Shown: positions 16,790 to 25,784, counted from the stretch's first letter. The stretch is 64,000 bases of DNA from Streptomyces sp. GESEQ-4 (GCF_017948455.1 NZ_JAFFSU010000032.1:1-64000); one strand, 5' to 3'. Notes: generated by a model not told the origin, from the sequence alone. A program made the numbers and translations.

Positions 16790-17773
16790 TCAGAACAGGG
16801 CGCGCGCCAGCGCCCTGCGCGCCGCGACGACTCGCGGATCCTCGGCGCCGACCACCTCGAAGAGTTCGAGCAGCCGCACCCGTACGCCCTCCCGCTCCTC
16901 GCCCGCCGTGCGCTGCACGGTGTCGATGAGCCGTCCGAACGCGTCCTCGACATGACCGCCCACCAGATCCAGGTCGGCGGCGGCGACCTGCGCCCTCGCA
17001 TCACCCGGCTTGTCGGCGGCGTCCTTGCGTACCTGCGCCGGGTCGAGCCCCTGCACCCGCTGGAGCAACTCGGCCTGGGCAAGGCCGAGTTTGGCCTCCA
17101 TGTTGCCCGGGTCGTCGCTCAGCACGTTCTTGTACGCCTGTACGGCACCGCCCAAGTCGCCCGCGTCCAGGGCCTGTACGGCGGCTTCGAGCAAGGCGTC
17201 GTACGGCCCCGCCGGCACCGTGGGAGCCTGCTGCTGTTCGGCGGCGCCGGGGTCGGCCTCCGGGTCGACGGCCAGGCCGGTGAGGCCGAACCGCTGTTCG
17301 GCGACCTGGACGAGCTGGTCGAGCGTCTGCCGGATCTGCGCCTCGCCGGCGGCCCCCTGGAAGAGCGGCAGCGCCTGTCCCGCCACCACGGCGAAGACGG
17401 CGGGAATCCCCTGGATCCCGAACTGCTGCATCAGCATCTGATTGGCGTCGACGTCGATCTTGGCAAGGACGAAGCGCCCGTTGTACTCGACCGCCAGCCG
17501 CTCCAGGACCGGGCTCAGCTGCTTGCAGGGCTCACACCACTCGGCCCAGAAGTCGATGACGACCGGTACCTCGGTGGACCGTTGGAGGACATCGCGCTCG
17601 AATCCGGCCTCGTCGACATCGATGACGAGGTCGGCCGGGGAGACGGCTCCTCCCCCGCCGCCCTGCCGGGCCGCTTCGGCGCGCGCCTGCTCCGCCTTCG
17701 CCTTGGCCTCCTGGGCCGCCTTCACCGCGGCGAGGTCGACGACTCCGCTCATGGACATGTTCCGTGGCTGCAT
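16790..17773 (-). CDS. YbbN/CnoX-like thioredoxin-TPR protein
   Basis: Cytoplasmic protein of 327 aa, likely a redox co-chaperone. The ATG at 17773 follows a GGGGGAGG ribosome site. Order of parts: an Ala/Lys/Glu helical N-terminus (about residues 15-40), a thioredoxin domain (about 50-160) with intact active site WCEPC in FWAEWCEPCKQLSP and the cis-Pro in GIQGIPAVF, then TPR-like helices (about 200-327), with YDALLEAAVQALDAGDLGGA and the DPGNMEAKLGLA repeat. This matches the YbbN architecture. Divergent from a TetR regulator, with a dyad between. Confidence 0.88.
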   Translation of the reverse strand: MQPRNMSMSGVVDLAAVKAAQEAKAKAEQARAEAARQGGGGGAVSPADLVIDVDEAGFERDVLQRSTEVPVVIDFWAEWCEPCKQLSPVLERLAVEYNGRFVLAKIDVDANQMLMQQFGIQGIPAVFAVVAGQALPLFQGAAGEAQIRQTLDQLVQVAEQRFGLTGLAVDPEADPGAAEQQQAPTVPAGPYDALLEAAVQALDAGDLGGAVQAYKNVLSDDPGNMEAKLGLAQAELLQRVQGLDPAQVRKDAADKPGDARAQVAAADLDLVGGHVEDAFGRLIDTVQRTAGEEREGVRVRLLELFEVVGAEDPRVVAARRALARALF

Positions 17774-17876
17774 GCGTCTATCCTCCCCCGTTCTCGCGTG
17801 TGTGTGAAAAGCGTTGAGAAAGCCGGTCGCGCAGTCTTCGTTTCGGCGCCGGGTCCCCACCCCGCACCCATGGTTT

Positions 17877-17893
17877 CGCTACGACCCGTAGCG
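17877..17893. promoter_or_regulatory. Dyad CGCTACG-N3-CGTAGCG, probable TetR operator
   Basis: Perfect 7-bp arms with a 3-nt spacer in the 203-bp gap between the divergent thioredoxin-like and TetR genes. The size and symmetry fit TetR-type autoregulation. Confidence 0.55.
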
Positions 17894-17976
17894 TAATGGC
17901 ACCGAGTGCCTCCGCGGTACTCCGCCCCGGTGATCTCCCTCACGGCCTCACAGGCACCGCCGGTTATGGTCAGGGG

Positions 17977-18663
17977 ATGCAGAGCCCCACTTCCGCCCCA
18001 CGCGCCACAGGACGCCCGCGCAGCACCACCGCGGACACCGCGATCCTCGCGGCCACACGGGAGGCCCTGGTGGATCTGGGCTGGTCGAAGCTCACGCTGG
18101 GAGACGTGGCGACGCGGGCGGGGGTTGCGAAGACGACGCTCTATCGCCGCTGGGCGGGCAAGAACGAGCTCGTAGTCGATGCCGTCGCGGCACTCTTCGA
18201 CGAGCTGGAGCTCCCGGACCGGGGAAACCTCGCGGCCGACGTCGAGGGCGTGGTGCTCCAATTCGCCGGGCTGCTGGAGCGCCCCGAGACGAAGACGGCG
18301 CTGATGGCGTTGATCGCCGAGTCGACAACAGACGACGCGCTGCGTGCTCGCGTCCGCTCATCGATCGTCGACCGCCAGAAGCGGCTCGTACTGGAAGGCC
18401 GTGCCCGGGCCGAGAGTCGCGGGGAGCTGCCGAAGGAGAGCGATCCCGAAGTTGCCGCCCGCACGGCAGACCTCATCTTCGACGTGATCGCGGGCGCCGT
18501 GGTGCATCGGGCCCTGGTAAGTGCGGAGCCCGTGGACATGGAATGGGCGCAGGACTTCACCAGGCTGCTACTGAACGGCCTGAGCTCGTCCGCGACGGCG
18601 CGTCACGCACCCAGCTCGCACCAGACCAGCTTCCCGCCGACTCCGGGCACCCCCAGGGAGTAA
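17977..18663 (+). CDS. TetR/AcrR family transcriptional regulator
   Basis: DNA-binding protein of 228 aa. The ATG at 17977 is chosen over an in-frame upstream ATG at 17896 because the helix-turn-helix then sits at the usual distance from the N-terminus and an AGGGG site precedes it. The HTH reads LTLGDVATRAGVAKTTLYRR, followed by the family WAGKNELV. The C-terminal ligand domain contains FAGLLERPETKTALMALIAE. The last 61 nt overlap the end of the convergent ATP-binding-protein gene; the terminal residues (SSHQTSFPP) look unstructured. It probably controls itself and the divergent thioredoxin-like gene through the dyad at 17877-17893. Confidence 0.88.
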   Translation: MQSPTSAPRATGRPRSTTADTAILAATREALVDLGWSKLTLGDVATRAGVAKTTLYRRWAGKNELVVDAVAALFDELELPDRGNLAADVEGVVLQFAGLLERPETKTALMALIAESTTDDALRARVRSSIVDRQKRLVLEGRARAESRGELPKESDPEVAARTADLIFDVIAGAVVHRALVSAEPVDMEWAQDFTRLLLNGLSSSATARHAPSSHQTSFPPTPGTPRE

Positions 18664-19004
18664 TGCCCCCACCGATCGGCCAGTTCGTCCACGATCCCCA
18701 TCCCTCGCCCCTCCTCACGGTCCGTGCCGTGCGGGCGTGGCGGCCGGGGCGGTTCACTGCTGGTGTCCCATACCGAGAGGCGCAGCCATTTCCCCGACCG
18801 TCGCACGCGCAGGCAGGACGGGCCGGGCGCGTGTAGATGCGCGTTGGTGACCAGCTCGGAGGCCAACAGCTCAGCTGTGACGAGGAGTTCAGCGAGTCCG
18901 TGCGCCCGGAGGATCAACCGCAGTGCGCCTCTCGCGACGCCGACCGCGAGGGGGCTGTGCGGGAGGTTGATGCTGTACTCCCAGTCGTCCTCGTTTTTGT
19001 TCAT
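18603..19004 (-). CDS. Anti-sigma-factor-like ATP-binding protein (RsbW/HATPase_c_2)
   Basis: Small cytoplasmic GHKL ATPase of 133 aa. The ATG at 19004 has a GGGGGAGG site. The N-box is ELLASELVTNAHLHAPG and the G1-like motif is REEGRGMGIVDELADRWG, so ATP binding is likely. Proteins of this kind accompany XRE-DUF5753 and DUF397 genes in WhiJ/AbaA/BldB-type cassettes. It is divergent from the XRE gene (143-nt gap), consistent with such a cassette. The 3' end overlaps the TetR gene by 61 nt, an unusually long convergent overlap. Confidence 0.88.
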   Translation of the reverse strand: MNKNEDDWEYSINLPHSPLAVGVARGALRLILRAHGLAELLVTAELLASELVTNAHLHAPGPSCLRVRRSGKWLRLSVWDTSSEPPRPPRPHGTDREEGRGMGIVDELADRWGHYSLGVPGVGGKLVWCELGA

Positions 19005-19146
19005 GAGGCCTCCCCCAAGGTGAAGAGTCACAACTCGACTGCGCACAACCTGTGTTGGCTGCGATACTGACGGTAGAGGGCAGAGGGTAGTTTTTCTACT
19101 TGGCTCCTCGAATGAGTGACGGCCACTTTCCGGAGAGGGACGGACT

Positions 19147-20031
19147 TTGGCGCTACGGACCAGGATCAGCGAACGACAGCGGCGCCTTGGGGCCGAGCTG
19201 CGCAGGATTCGCGAGGCTCGCGAGATCAGCACAAATGAGGCCGCTGCGATGACAGGCCTCAGGCCCCCTTTCATGAGCAACATCGAGGGCGGGCGCACTG
19301 CCATCTCCACTGAGCGGCTCCGCAGACTCCTCGAGCACTACGGTGATATTTCTACCCCCTACCTTGAGGCTCTGGTCACGATGTCCGAGTCCAGCGGCAA
19401 GGGATGGTGGAGCGCCTACCAAGAACGGGTGCACCAGCACCCTCTCAACCTCGCGGAGCTGGAGGCTGGTTCAGTCACCCTCTGGTCATACGAGCCTCTG
19501 CTTGTCCCCGGTCTGTTTCAGACGGAGGAATACATCCGGGCGCTGTTCGGGGACGCACGCCCCCAGCACGCCACCACCGAGGATGCCGTCTCCTTCCGAC
19601 TGGATCGCCAGAGGATCCTCACAGGTGAGAACGCCCCTGCCGTCCACGCGGTGATTCACGAGGCCGCCCTGCGCATGCACTACGGCGGTCCAGATGTCAT
19701 GCGCAGGCAGCTGCTACATCTCATCGAGCTGGCACGACTGCCCAACGTGACCATCCAGGTCTTTCCGTTCCGCGCGCGGAGGTACTACTCGGGCGCCAGT
19801 GCCCCCTTCCTGTATCTGGTTCCTCCCATCGAGGAGTTGGCCACTGTCGTACTGGACCACCCAGCACACCTGCTCTACCGTGACTCGCCGGAACACCTGT
19901 CCCAATACCGTGCGCTCTTCGAGCGGTTGAAGGGGACTGCGCTCCCGCCGATCGCCCCATCGACCGCACCGGAAGCACAGCCGGTGACTGGCTCTCTGAT
20001 GCTGATCCAGCACCTCCTGTACGACCTGTAG
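19147..20031 (+). CDS. XRE family regulator with DUF5753 (WhiJ-like)
   Basis: DNA-binding protein of 294 aa. The TTG start at 19147 is preceded by GGAGAGG. The N-terminal helix-turn-helix (residues 10-70) contains LRRIREAREISTNEAAAMTG; the rest is DUF5753, with the typical LWSYEPLLVPGLFQTEEYIR and HAVIHEAALR segments. WhiJ-type regulators of this architecture control development and antibiotic production, usually together with a DUF397 partner. The DUF397 gene begins 11 nt downstream, so the pair is co-translated. The rare TTG start may keep expression low. Confidence 0.92.
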   Translation: MALRTRISERQRRLGAELRRIREAREISTNEAAAMTGLRPPFMSNIEGGRTAISTERLRRLLEHYGDISTPYLEALVTMSESSGKGWWSAYQERVHQHPLNLAELEAGSVTLWSYEPLLVPGLFQTEEYIRALFGDARPQHATTEDAVSFRLDRQRILTGENAPAVHAVIHEAALRMHYGGPDVMRRQLLHLIELARLPNVTIQVFPFRARRYYSGASAPFLYLVPPIEELATVVLDHPAHLLYRDSPEHLSQYRALFERLKGTALPPIAPSTAPEAQPVTGSLMLIQHLLYDL

Positions 20032-20042
20032 GAAGGCCCGCA

Positions 20043-20249
20043 GTGCCCCAACTCGCCTGGCAGAAATCCTCGTTCAGCGGTGACGAGAACAACAACTGCC
20101 TCTACCTCGCCGCCGCCCCCGACGGCACCCTCCGTCTCCGCGAGAGCGACACCCCGCACGAGATCATCGCCACCACGCCCGCGCCCCTGGGTCACCTCAT
20201 ACGTGCAGTCGGAGCAGGCCGCTGGCGGGGGAGCGGAACGGCTCGGTAA
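20043..20249 (+). CDS. DUF397 (BldB-like) small protein
   Basis: Protein of 68 aa with the DUF397 pattern: WQKSSFSGDENNNCLYLAAA at the start and ATTPAPLGHLIRAV near the end. The last nine residues (after RAVGAG) are basic and unlike the usual family ending, and may reflect a small shift at the 3' end. The GTG start has an AGGAAGG site overlapping the XRE stop codon. XRE-DUF397 pairs have been reported as positive regulators of antibiotic production (Scr1/Scr2), and DUF397 proteins are proposed partners of the XRE protein. Confidence 0.9.
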   Translation: MPQLAWQKSSFSGDENNNCLYLAAAPDGTLRLRESDTPHEIIATTPAPLGHLIRAVGAGRWRGSGTAR

Positions 20250-20290
20250 GGAGGCGTTCGAAGCGGCCGGGGTGATGTTCGGGTGACCGG

Positions 20291-20779
20291 GTGTTTCGAC
20301 GGCCTCGACCGGCTCGACCTCGACGGTCGTGTGCGGCGCAGCAGTTCGCCGCGCGGCTCCAGGACGATCCGACCAGGCTGACCCGGTTGACCGATGAGCG
20401 GTGGCAGGCGGTCGATCAGGCCTGGACGGCGCTGCTGACGGGCGCCGAGCGGGCGACCGGGGCACAGAGCGGCGAGTGGCTGTTGCGGGATCTGCACCTG
20501 CGGTCCTGGCTGTTGGAGCACGTGGGCCCGGGTGCGGGCGTCGCGCTGCTCGATCCAGCGGCCGTGTTGGAGCGCGCACTCGCGGCCATGCCCATGTCCG
20601 TGCAGGAGGCCGCCCGGTCGGCTCCGCGTTGGCGGGAACTCGACCGCGAGCGGATGCTGGCTCTCCGGATGATCCGGCGCCTGCTCGCGCCGGTTCGGCC
20701 GCTGGCCCTGCTTCTCGAGGATCACCCCCGCTGGAGTGAGGTCCAGGAGTGGGAGCGGCTGGCCGGCGACCTGCCGTAG
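20291..20779 (+). CDS. Hypothetical helical protein
   Basis: Unrecognised protein of up to 162 aa. The GTG at 20291 lacks a good ribosome site and the first 15 residues are Arg/Pro-rich, so the true start may be later. From about residue 35 the sequence is a plausible helical domain (DERWQAVDQAWTALLTG, then SGEWLLRDLHLRSWLLEHVG), and codon bias supports coding. It ends just before a bidirectional terminator shared with pyk. Confidence 0.6.
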   Translation: MFRRPRPARPRRSCAAQQFAARLQDDPTRLTRLTDERWQAVDQAWTALLTGAERATGAQSGEWLLRDLHLRSWLLEHVGPGAGVALLDPAAVLERALAAMPMSVQEAARSAPRWRELDRERMLALRMIRRLLAPVRPLALLLEDHPRWSEVQEWERLAGDLP

Positions 20780-20795
20780 CCCCAGTTGAGAACAG

Positions 20796-20831
20796 CTGAG
20801 GGCGCCCCCTGCTGAAAAGGGGCGCCCTCAG
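20796..20831. terminator. Bidirectional terminator between the hypothetical gene and pyk
   Basis: A 13-bp perfect stem (CTGAGGGCGCCCC with GGGGCGCCCTCAG) with an AAAA-containing loop, midway between two convergent stop codons. Confidence 0.85.
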
Positions 20832-20862
20832 AGTCGTACAAGCCCCTTGCAGGGCCCCCGCG

Positions 20863-22290
20863 TTACTTAGCCGCCCCGCCCAAATGATGCACCCGCACCA
20901 TGTTCGTCGTCCCCGGCACCCCAGGAGGCGACCCCGCCGTGATGATCAGAGTGTCGCCGGCGTTGAAGCGGCCCAGCTTCAGGACTTCGCCGTCGACCAG
21001 GTCGACCATTTCGTCGGTGCTGTTGACGAAGGGGACGACGTGGGACTCGACGCCCCAGCTCAGCGTGAGCTGGTTGCGGGTGGACTCGTCTGTCGTGAAG
21101 GCGAGGATCGGCTGGGAAGCGCGGTAGCGGCACAGGCGGCGGGCCGTGTCGCCGGACTGGGTGAAGGCGATCAGGCCCCTGCCGCCGAGGAAGTCGGCGA
21201 TCTCGCAGGCGGCGCGGGCGACCGAACCGCCCTGCGTGCGCGGCTTCTTGCCGGGGACGAGGGGCTGGAGGCCCTTCGACATCAGCTCCTGCTCGGCCGC
21301 GACGACGATCTTCGACATCGTCTTCACGGTCTCGATCGGGTAGGCGCCCACGCTCGACTCCGCCGACAGCATCACCGCGTCCGCGCCGTCCAGGATCGCG
21401 TTGGCCACGTCGGAGGCCTCGGCGCGGGTCGGGCGGGAGTTGGTGATCATCGACTCCATCATCTGGGTCGCCACGATCACCGGCTTGGCGTTGCGCCGGC
21501 ACAGCTCGATCAGGCGCTTCTGCACCATCGGGACCTTCTCGAGCGGGTACTCGACGGCCAGGTCACCGCGGGCCACCATGACGGCGTCGAACGCCATCAC
21601 GACGCCCTCCATGTTCTCCACCGCCTGCGGCTTCTCCACCTTGGCGATGACGGGGACCCGGCGGCCCTCCTCGTCCATCACCTTGTGGACGTCCTCGACG
21701 TCCTTGGCGTCCCGCACGAAGGACAGGGCGACCATGTCGCAGCCCATGCGGAGGGCGAAGCGGAGGTCCTCGACGTCCTTGTCGGACAGCGCCGGGACGT
21801 TGACGGCCGCGCCGGGCAGGTTGATGCCCTTGTGGTCGGAGACGACACCGCCCTCGATGACGATGCTCTTGACCCGCGGGCCCTCGACGTCCAGCACCTT
21901 CAGCTCGACGTTGCCGTCGTTGATCAGGATCTGGTCGCCGCGGGAGACGTCACCGGGCAGGCCCTTGTAGGTCGTCCCGCAGATCTGCTTGTCGCCCGGG
22001 ACGTCCTCGGTGGTGATGACGAACTCGTCACCGCGCTCCAGCTCCACCGGGCCCTCGGCGAAGGTCTCCAGCCGGATCTTGGGGCCCTGCAGGTCGGCGA
22101 GGACGCCGACCGCGCGGCCGGTCTCCTTGGACGCGGCGCGGACACGGTCGTACCGGCCCTGGTGCTCGGCGTGGGTGCCGTGGCTGAAGTTGAAGCGGGC
22201 CACATTCATGCCGGCTTCGATCAGCGCGACAAGTTGTTCATGGGAGTCGACCGCGGGGCCGAGAGTACAGACGATTTTCGAACGGCGCAT
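20863..22290 (-). CDS. pyk: Pyruvate kinase
   Basis: Glycolytic enzyme of 475 aa: phosphoenolpyruvate + ADP to pyruvate + ATP. The whole family layout is present: the N-terminal MRRSKIVCTLGPAVDS with NVARFNFSHGTH, the inserted B domain, the metal and catalytic signature VIAKVEKPQAVENMEG, MVARGDLAVEYP, and the C-terminal allosteric domain ending in VRVHHLGG. Length is normal. It is the last gene of the group pta-ackA-pyk on the minus strand, 74 nt after ackA, which links the lower end of glycolysis with acetate metabolism; pfkA is divergent further up. Confidence 0.97.
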   Translation of the reverse strand: MRRSKIVCTLGPAVDSHEQLVALIEAGMNVARFNFSHGTHAEHQGRYDRVRAASKETGRAVGVLADLQGPKIRLETFAEGPVELERGDEFVITTEDVPGDKQICGTTYKGLPGDVSRGDQILINDGNVELKVLDVEGPRVKSIVIEGGVVSDHKGINLPGAAVNVPALSDKDVEDLRFALRMGCDMVALSFVRDAKDVEDVHKVMDEEGRRVPVIAKVEKPQAVENMEGVVMAFDAVMVARGDLAVEYPLEKVPMVQKRLIELCRRNAKPVIVATQMMESMITNSRPTRAEASDVANAILDGADAVMLSAESSVGAYPIETVKTMSKIVVAAEQELMSKGLQPLVPGKKPRTQGGSVARAACEIADFLGGRGLIAFTQSGDTARRLCRYRASQPILAFTTDESTRNQLTLSWGVESHVVPFVNSTDEMVDLVDGEVLKLGRFNAGDTLIITAGSPPGVPGTTNMVRVHHLGGAAK

Positions 22291-22364
22291 GGGGGCGATC
22301 CTATCGGTTTGTTTCGCTGCGGAATATTCCGTCTGGCGGAAAGTGCAAAGGGGCGGGATGCCGC

Positions 22365-23582
22365 TCAGGTGAGATTCCGAGAATCGTTTACGAGCGCGTA
22401 CGTCTGTGTCGCAATCTCCAGTTCCTCATCGGTCGGCACCACGGCTACGGCGACCCGCGCGGACTGAGGCGAGATCAGCCGCGGCTCGTCACTCCGTACG
22501 GCGTTCAGCTCGCTGTCGACGGCCAGTCCCAGCGCCTCCAGGCCCGCCACGGCAGCTTCCCGCACCGGGCTCGCGTTTTCCCCGACTCCCGCTGTGAAGG
22601 CGACCGCGTCCACCCGTCCGAGTACGGCGTAATAGGCGCCGATGTACTTCTTCAGCCGGTGAATGTAGATGTCGAAGGCCAGCTTCGCCTGTTCGTCACC
22701 TTCGTCGATCCGGCGGCGGATCTCCCGCATGTCGTTGTCCCCGCACAGACCGATCAGCCCACTCTTCTTGTTGAGAAGAGTGTCGATCTCGTCCGTGGAC
22801 ATTCCGCCAACACGCATCAAATGGAAGATGACGGCAGGATCCATGTCCCCGGACCGCGTACCCATCACCAGCCCCTCCAAAGGCGTCAGCCCCATGGAGG
22901 TGTCGACACATCGACCGCCCTCGACCGCGGAGGCGGACGCACCGTTTCCGAGGTGCAGGACGATCACATTGACCTCGGAAGGGTCCTTGCCCAGCAGCTT
23001 CGCGGTCGCCCGGGAGACGTACGCGTGCGACGTCCCGTGGAAGCCGTACCGGCGGATCCGGTGCTCGTCGGCGGTCTTCACGTCGATCGCGTAGCGCGCC
23101 GCCGACTCCGGCATCGTGGTGTGGAACGCGGTGTCGAAGACGGCGACCTGGGGCAGGTCGGGGCGCAGCGCCTGGGCGGTGCGGATGCCGGTGAGGTTGG
23201 CGGGGTTGTGCAGCGGGGCGACCGGGATCAGCCGCTCGATCTCGGCGAGGACGGCGTCGTCGATCACGGTCGGCTCGGTGAAGTGCAGCCCGCCGTGCAC
23301 CACCCGGTGGCCGATCGCGGCCAGCTCCGGCGAATCGAGGCCGAGCCCGTCCCTCGTCAGTTCTTCCGATACGGCCTTCAGCGCGGCCTCGTGGTCGGCC
23401 ATCGGCCCGGTCCACTCACGGGACTCGCCGGTCGCGAGAGGGGTGTGCTTGAGCCGCGACGTCTCCTCACCGATCCGCTCGACCAGGCCCACCGCCAGCC
23501 GGCTGCCGTCGCGCATGTCGATCAGCTGGTACTTCACCGACGAGGAGCCGGAGTTGAGGACGAGGACACGGGACGAGCTCAC
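22365..23582 (-). CDS. ackA: Acetate kinase
   Basis: Enzyme of 405 aa: acetyl phosphate + ADP to acetate + ATP (reversible). The GTG at 23582 is chosen because it begins the family N-terminus SSSRVLVLNSGSSSVKYQL and overlaps the pta stop codon by 4 nt. Signatures include HRVVHGG, the FDTAFHTTMP segment, YGFHGTSHAYVS, HLGNGASASAVEGGR and GDMDPAVIFHLMR. Forms the acetate overflow/uptake pathway with pta. Confidence 0.97.
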   Translation of the reverse strand: MSSSRVLVLNSGSSSVKYQLIDMRDGSRLAVGLVERIGEETSRLKHTPLATGESREWTGPMADHEAALKAVSEELTRDGLGLDSPELAAIGHRVVHGGLHFTEPTVIDDAVLAEIERLIPVAPLHNPANLTGIRTAQALRPDLPQVAVFDTAFHTTMPESAARYAIDVKTADEHRIRRYGFHGTSHAYVSRATAKLLGKDPSEVNVIVLHLGNGASASAVEGGRCVDTSMGLTPLEGLVMGTRSGDMDPAVIFHLMRVGGMSTDEIDTLLNKKSGLIGLCGDNDMREIRRRIDEGDEQAKLAFDIYIHRLKKYIGAYYAVLGRVDAVAFTAGVGENASPVREAAVAGLEALGLAVDSELNAVRSDEPRLISPQSARVAVAVVPTDEELEIATQTYALVNDSRNLT

Positions 23583-25669
23583 TGTGCGGTTGCCTTCTCG
23601 CTGGGGGTCTGGGCCTGGATCGCCGTGATGGCGACGGTGTTGACGATGTCCTGGACGAGGGCGCCGCGGGAGAGGTCGTTGACCGGCTTGCGCAGACCCT
23701 GGAGGACCGGGCCGACGGCGATCGCGCCGGCCGAACGTTGCACGGCCTTGTAGGTGTTGTTGCCGGTGTTCAGGTCGGGGAAGATCAACACGCTGGCCTG
23801 ACCGGCGACTTCGGACTCCGGCAGCTTGGTGCGGGCGACGGTCGGCTCCACGGCGGCGTCGTACTGGATCGGCCCCTCGATCTTGAGGTCGGGACGCCTC
23901 TCCCGTACCAGCTCGGTCGCCTCGCGCACCTTGTCGACGTCGGCGCCCGAGCCCGACGTACCGGTCGAGTACGACAGCATCGCGATCCGCGGCTCCACGC
24001 CGAACTGCTGGGCGGTCGCGGCGGACTGGATGGCGATGTCGGCGAGCTGCTCGGCGTTCGGGTCGGGGTTGACCGCGCAGTCGCCGTAGACGAGGACCTT
24101 GTCGGCGAGGCACATGAAGAAGACCGAGGAGACGATCGAGGCGTCCGGCTTGGTCTTGATGATCTCGAAGCCGGGGCGGATCGTGGCCGCCGTGGAGTGG
24201 ACCGAGCCCGACACCATGCCGTCGGCCAGGCCCTCCTGCACCATCAGCGTGCCGAAGTAGTTCACGTCGGAGACCACGTCGTACGCCAGCTCCACCGTCA
24301 CGCCCTTGTGGGCGCGCAGGGCCGCGTACTGCTCGGCGAAGCCGTCGCGCAGTTCGCTGGTGGCCGGGTCGATTAGCTGGGATTCGCCGAGGTCGATGCC
24401 GAGGTCGGCGGCCTTCTTGCGGATCTGGTCGACCGGGCCGAGGAGGGTGAGGTCGCAGACGCCGCGGCGCAGCAGCACCTCGGCGGCGTGCAGGACGCGG
24501 GGCTCGGTGCCCTCCGGGAGGACGACTCGGCGCATGTCGGAGCGGGCCTGTTCGAGGAGCTTGTGCTCGAACATCATCGGGGTGACGCGGTCGCTGCTGG
24601 GGGCGCTGACCCGCTTCAGCAGGTCGCCGGTGTCGGCGTACCGCTCGAACAGACCGAGCGCGGTCTCCGCCTTGCGCGGGGTGGCCGCGTTCAACTTCCC
24701 TTCCATGCCGAAGAGTTCGGCTGCGGTCGGGAAGCTGTTGCCGGAGACCGAGAGGACCGGGGTGCCGGGGGCAAGGCGGGCGGCGAGGGTGAGGATCTCG
24801 TCGCTGGGCACCTCGTTGAGCGTCAGCAGTACGCCGGCTATGGGCGGGGTGCCGGCGCTGTGCGCGGCGAGCGAGCCGACGACCAGGTCGGCGCGGTCGC
24901 CCGGCGTGACGACCAGGCAGCCCGGGGTCAGGGCGCTCAGGAAGTTGGGCAGCATCGCGCCGCCGAAGACGAAGTCGAGCGCGTCACGGGCGAGCCCGGA
25001 GTCGTCGCCGAGCACCACCTTGGCGCCGAGGGCGTGACTGATCTGGGCCACGGTCGGCGCGGACAGGGCGGGCTCGTCCGGCACGACGTAGCAGGGCACC
25101 GGCAGCCGGTCGGTGAGCCGCTCGGCGATGCCGTCACGGTCCTCGCGGGCGACGCGGTTTGTGACCATGGCGAGGACGTCGCAGCCGAGGCCGTCGTAGG
25201 CGCGGTAGGCGTTGCGGGTCTCGGCGAGCACGGACTCGGCACTCTGCCCCCGGCCGCCGACCACCGGGATCACGGACGCGCCGAACTCGTTCGCCAGCCG
25301 GGCGTTGAGGGACAGCTCGTCCGGGAACTGGGTGTCGGCGTAGTCGGTGCCGAGGACGAGGACGACGTCGTAGTCCCGGGCGACGAGATGGAAGCGGTCG
25401 ACGAGGGTGGAGACCAGCTCGTCCGCGCCCCGCTCGGCCTGGAGCGCGGACGCCTCGTGGTAGTCCATGCCGTAGACCGTCGCCGGGTCCTGCGAGAGCC
25501 GGTACCGTGCGCGCAGCAGCTCGAACAGCCGGTCCGGTCCGTCGTGGACGAGGGGGCGGAAGACGCCCACCCGGTCGACCTGCCGGGTCAGCAGCTCCAT
25601 GACTCCCAGCTCGACGACCTGGCGGCCGTCGCCGCGGTCGATACCGGTCACGTACACGCTGCGCGTCAC
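23579..25669 (-). CDS. pta: Phosphate acetyltransferase (long form)
   Basis: Enzyme of 696 aa: acetyl-CoA + phosphate to acetyl phosphate + CoA. The GTG at 25669 with a GGAGAG site starts VTRSVYVTGIDRGDGRQ. Order: an N-terminal P-loop-like dethiobiotin-synthetase-like domain (about residues 1-220), a DRTGG domain (about 230-340) and the catalytic PTA domain (about 370-690), with MFEHKLLEQARSDMRRVVLPEGTEPR at its start and LIFPDLNTGNNTYKAVQRSA near its end. The P-loop region of the first domain (GIDRGDGRQ) is not canonical, so that domain may be regulatory only. Couples by 4 nt to ackA; divergent from pfkA. Confidence 0.96.
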   Translation of the reverse strand: MTRSVYVTGIDRGDGRQVVELGVMELLTRQVDRVGVFRPLVHDGPDRLFELLRARYRLSQDPATVYGMDYHEASALQAERGADELVSTLVDRFHLVARDYDVVLVLGTDYADTQFPDELSLNARLANEFGASVIPVVGGRGQSAESVLAETRNAYRAYDGLGCDVLAMVTNRVAREDRDGIAERLTDRLPVPCYVVPDEPALSAPTVAQISHALGAKVVLGDDSGLARDALDFVFGGAMLPNFLSALTPGCLVVTPGDRADLVVGSLAAHSAGTPPIAGVLLTLNEVPSDEILTLAARLAPGTPVLSVSGNSFPTAAELFGMEGKLNAATPRKAETALGLFERYADTGDLLKRVSAPSSDRVTPMMFEHKLLEQARSDMRRVVLPEGTEPRVLHAAEVLLRRGVCDLTLLGPVDQIRKKAADLGIDLGESQLIDPATSELRDGFAEQYAALRAHKGVTVELAYDVVSDVNYFGTLMVQEGLADGMVSGSVHSTAATIRPGFEIIKTKPDASIVSSVFFMCLADKVLVYGDCAVNPDPNAEQLADIAIQSAATAQQFGVEPRIAMLSYSTGTSGSGADVDKVREATELVRERRPDLKIEGPIQYDAAVEPTVARTKLPESEVAGQASVLIFPDLNTGNNTYKAVQRSAGAIAVGPVLQGLRKPVNDLSRGALVQDIVNTVAITAIQAQTPSEKATAQ

Positions 25670-25755
25670 GCGTGCTCTCCGTTTCGTCTGCTGGGGTGTG
25701 TTTTGGCCTGTTTTATGGCTCACAAAAATCGCCCACCGGGGTGAGCAGAACCCTC

Positions 25756-25784
25756 TTGACAATACCCTTGCCGGTGGATAAGGC
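25756..25784 (+). promoter_or_regulatory. Possible pfkA promoter
   Basis: TTGACA at 25756-25761 is a consensus -35 hexamer; 17 nt later TAAGGC is a weak -10. This would give a leader of roughly 90 nt before the pfkA ATG. Confidence 0.4.

Noticed and set aside
22365..24113. 582-aa frame starting upstream of ackA
   Set aside because: The extra N-terminal part is an out-of-frame reading of the pta 3' end; ackA begins at the GTG overlapping the pta stop.
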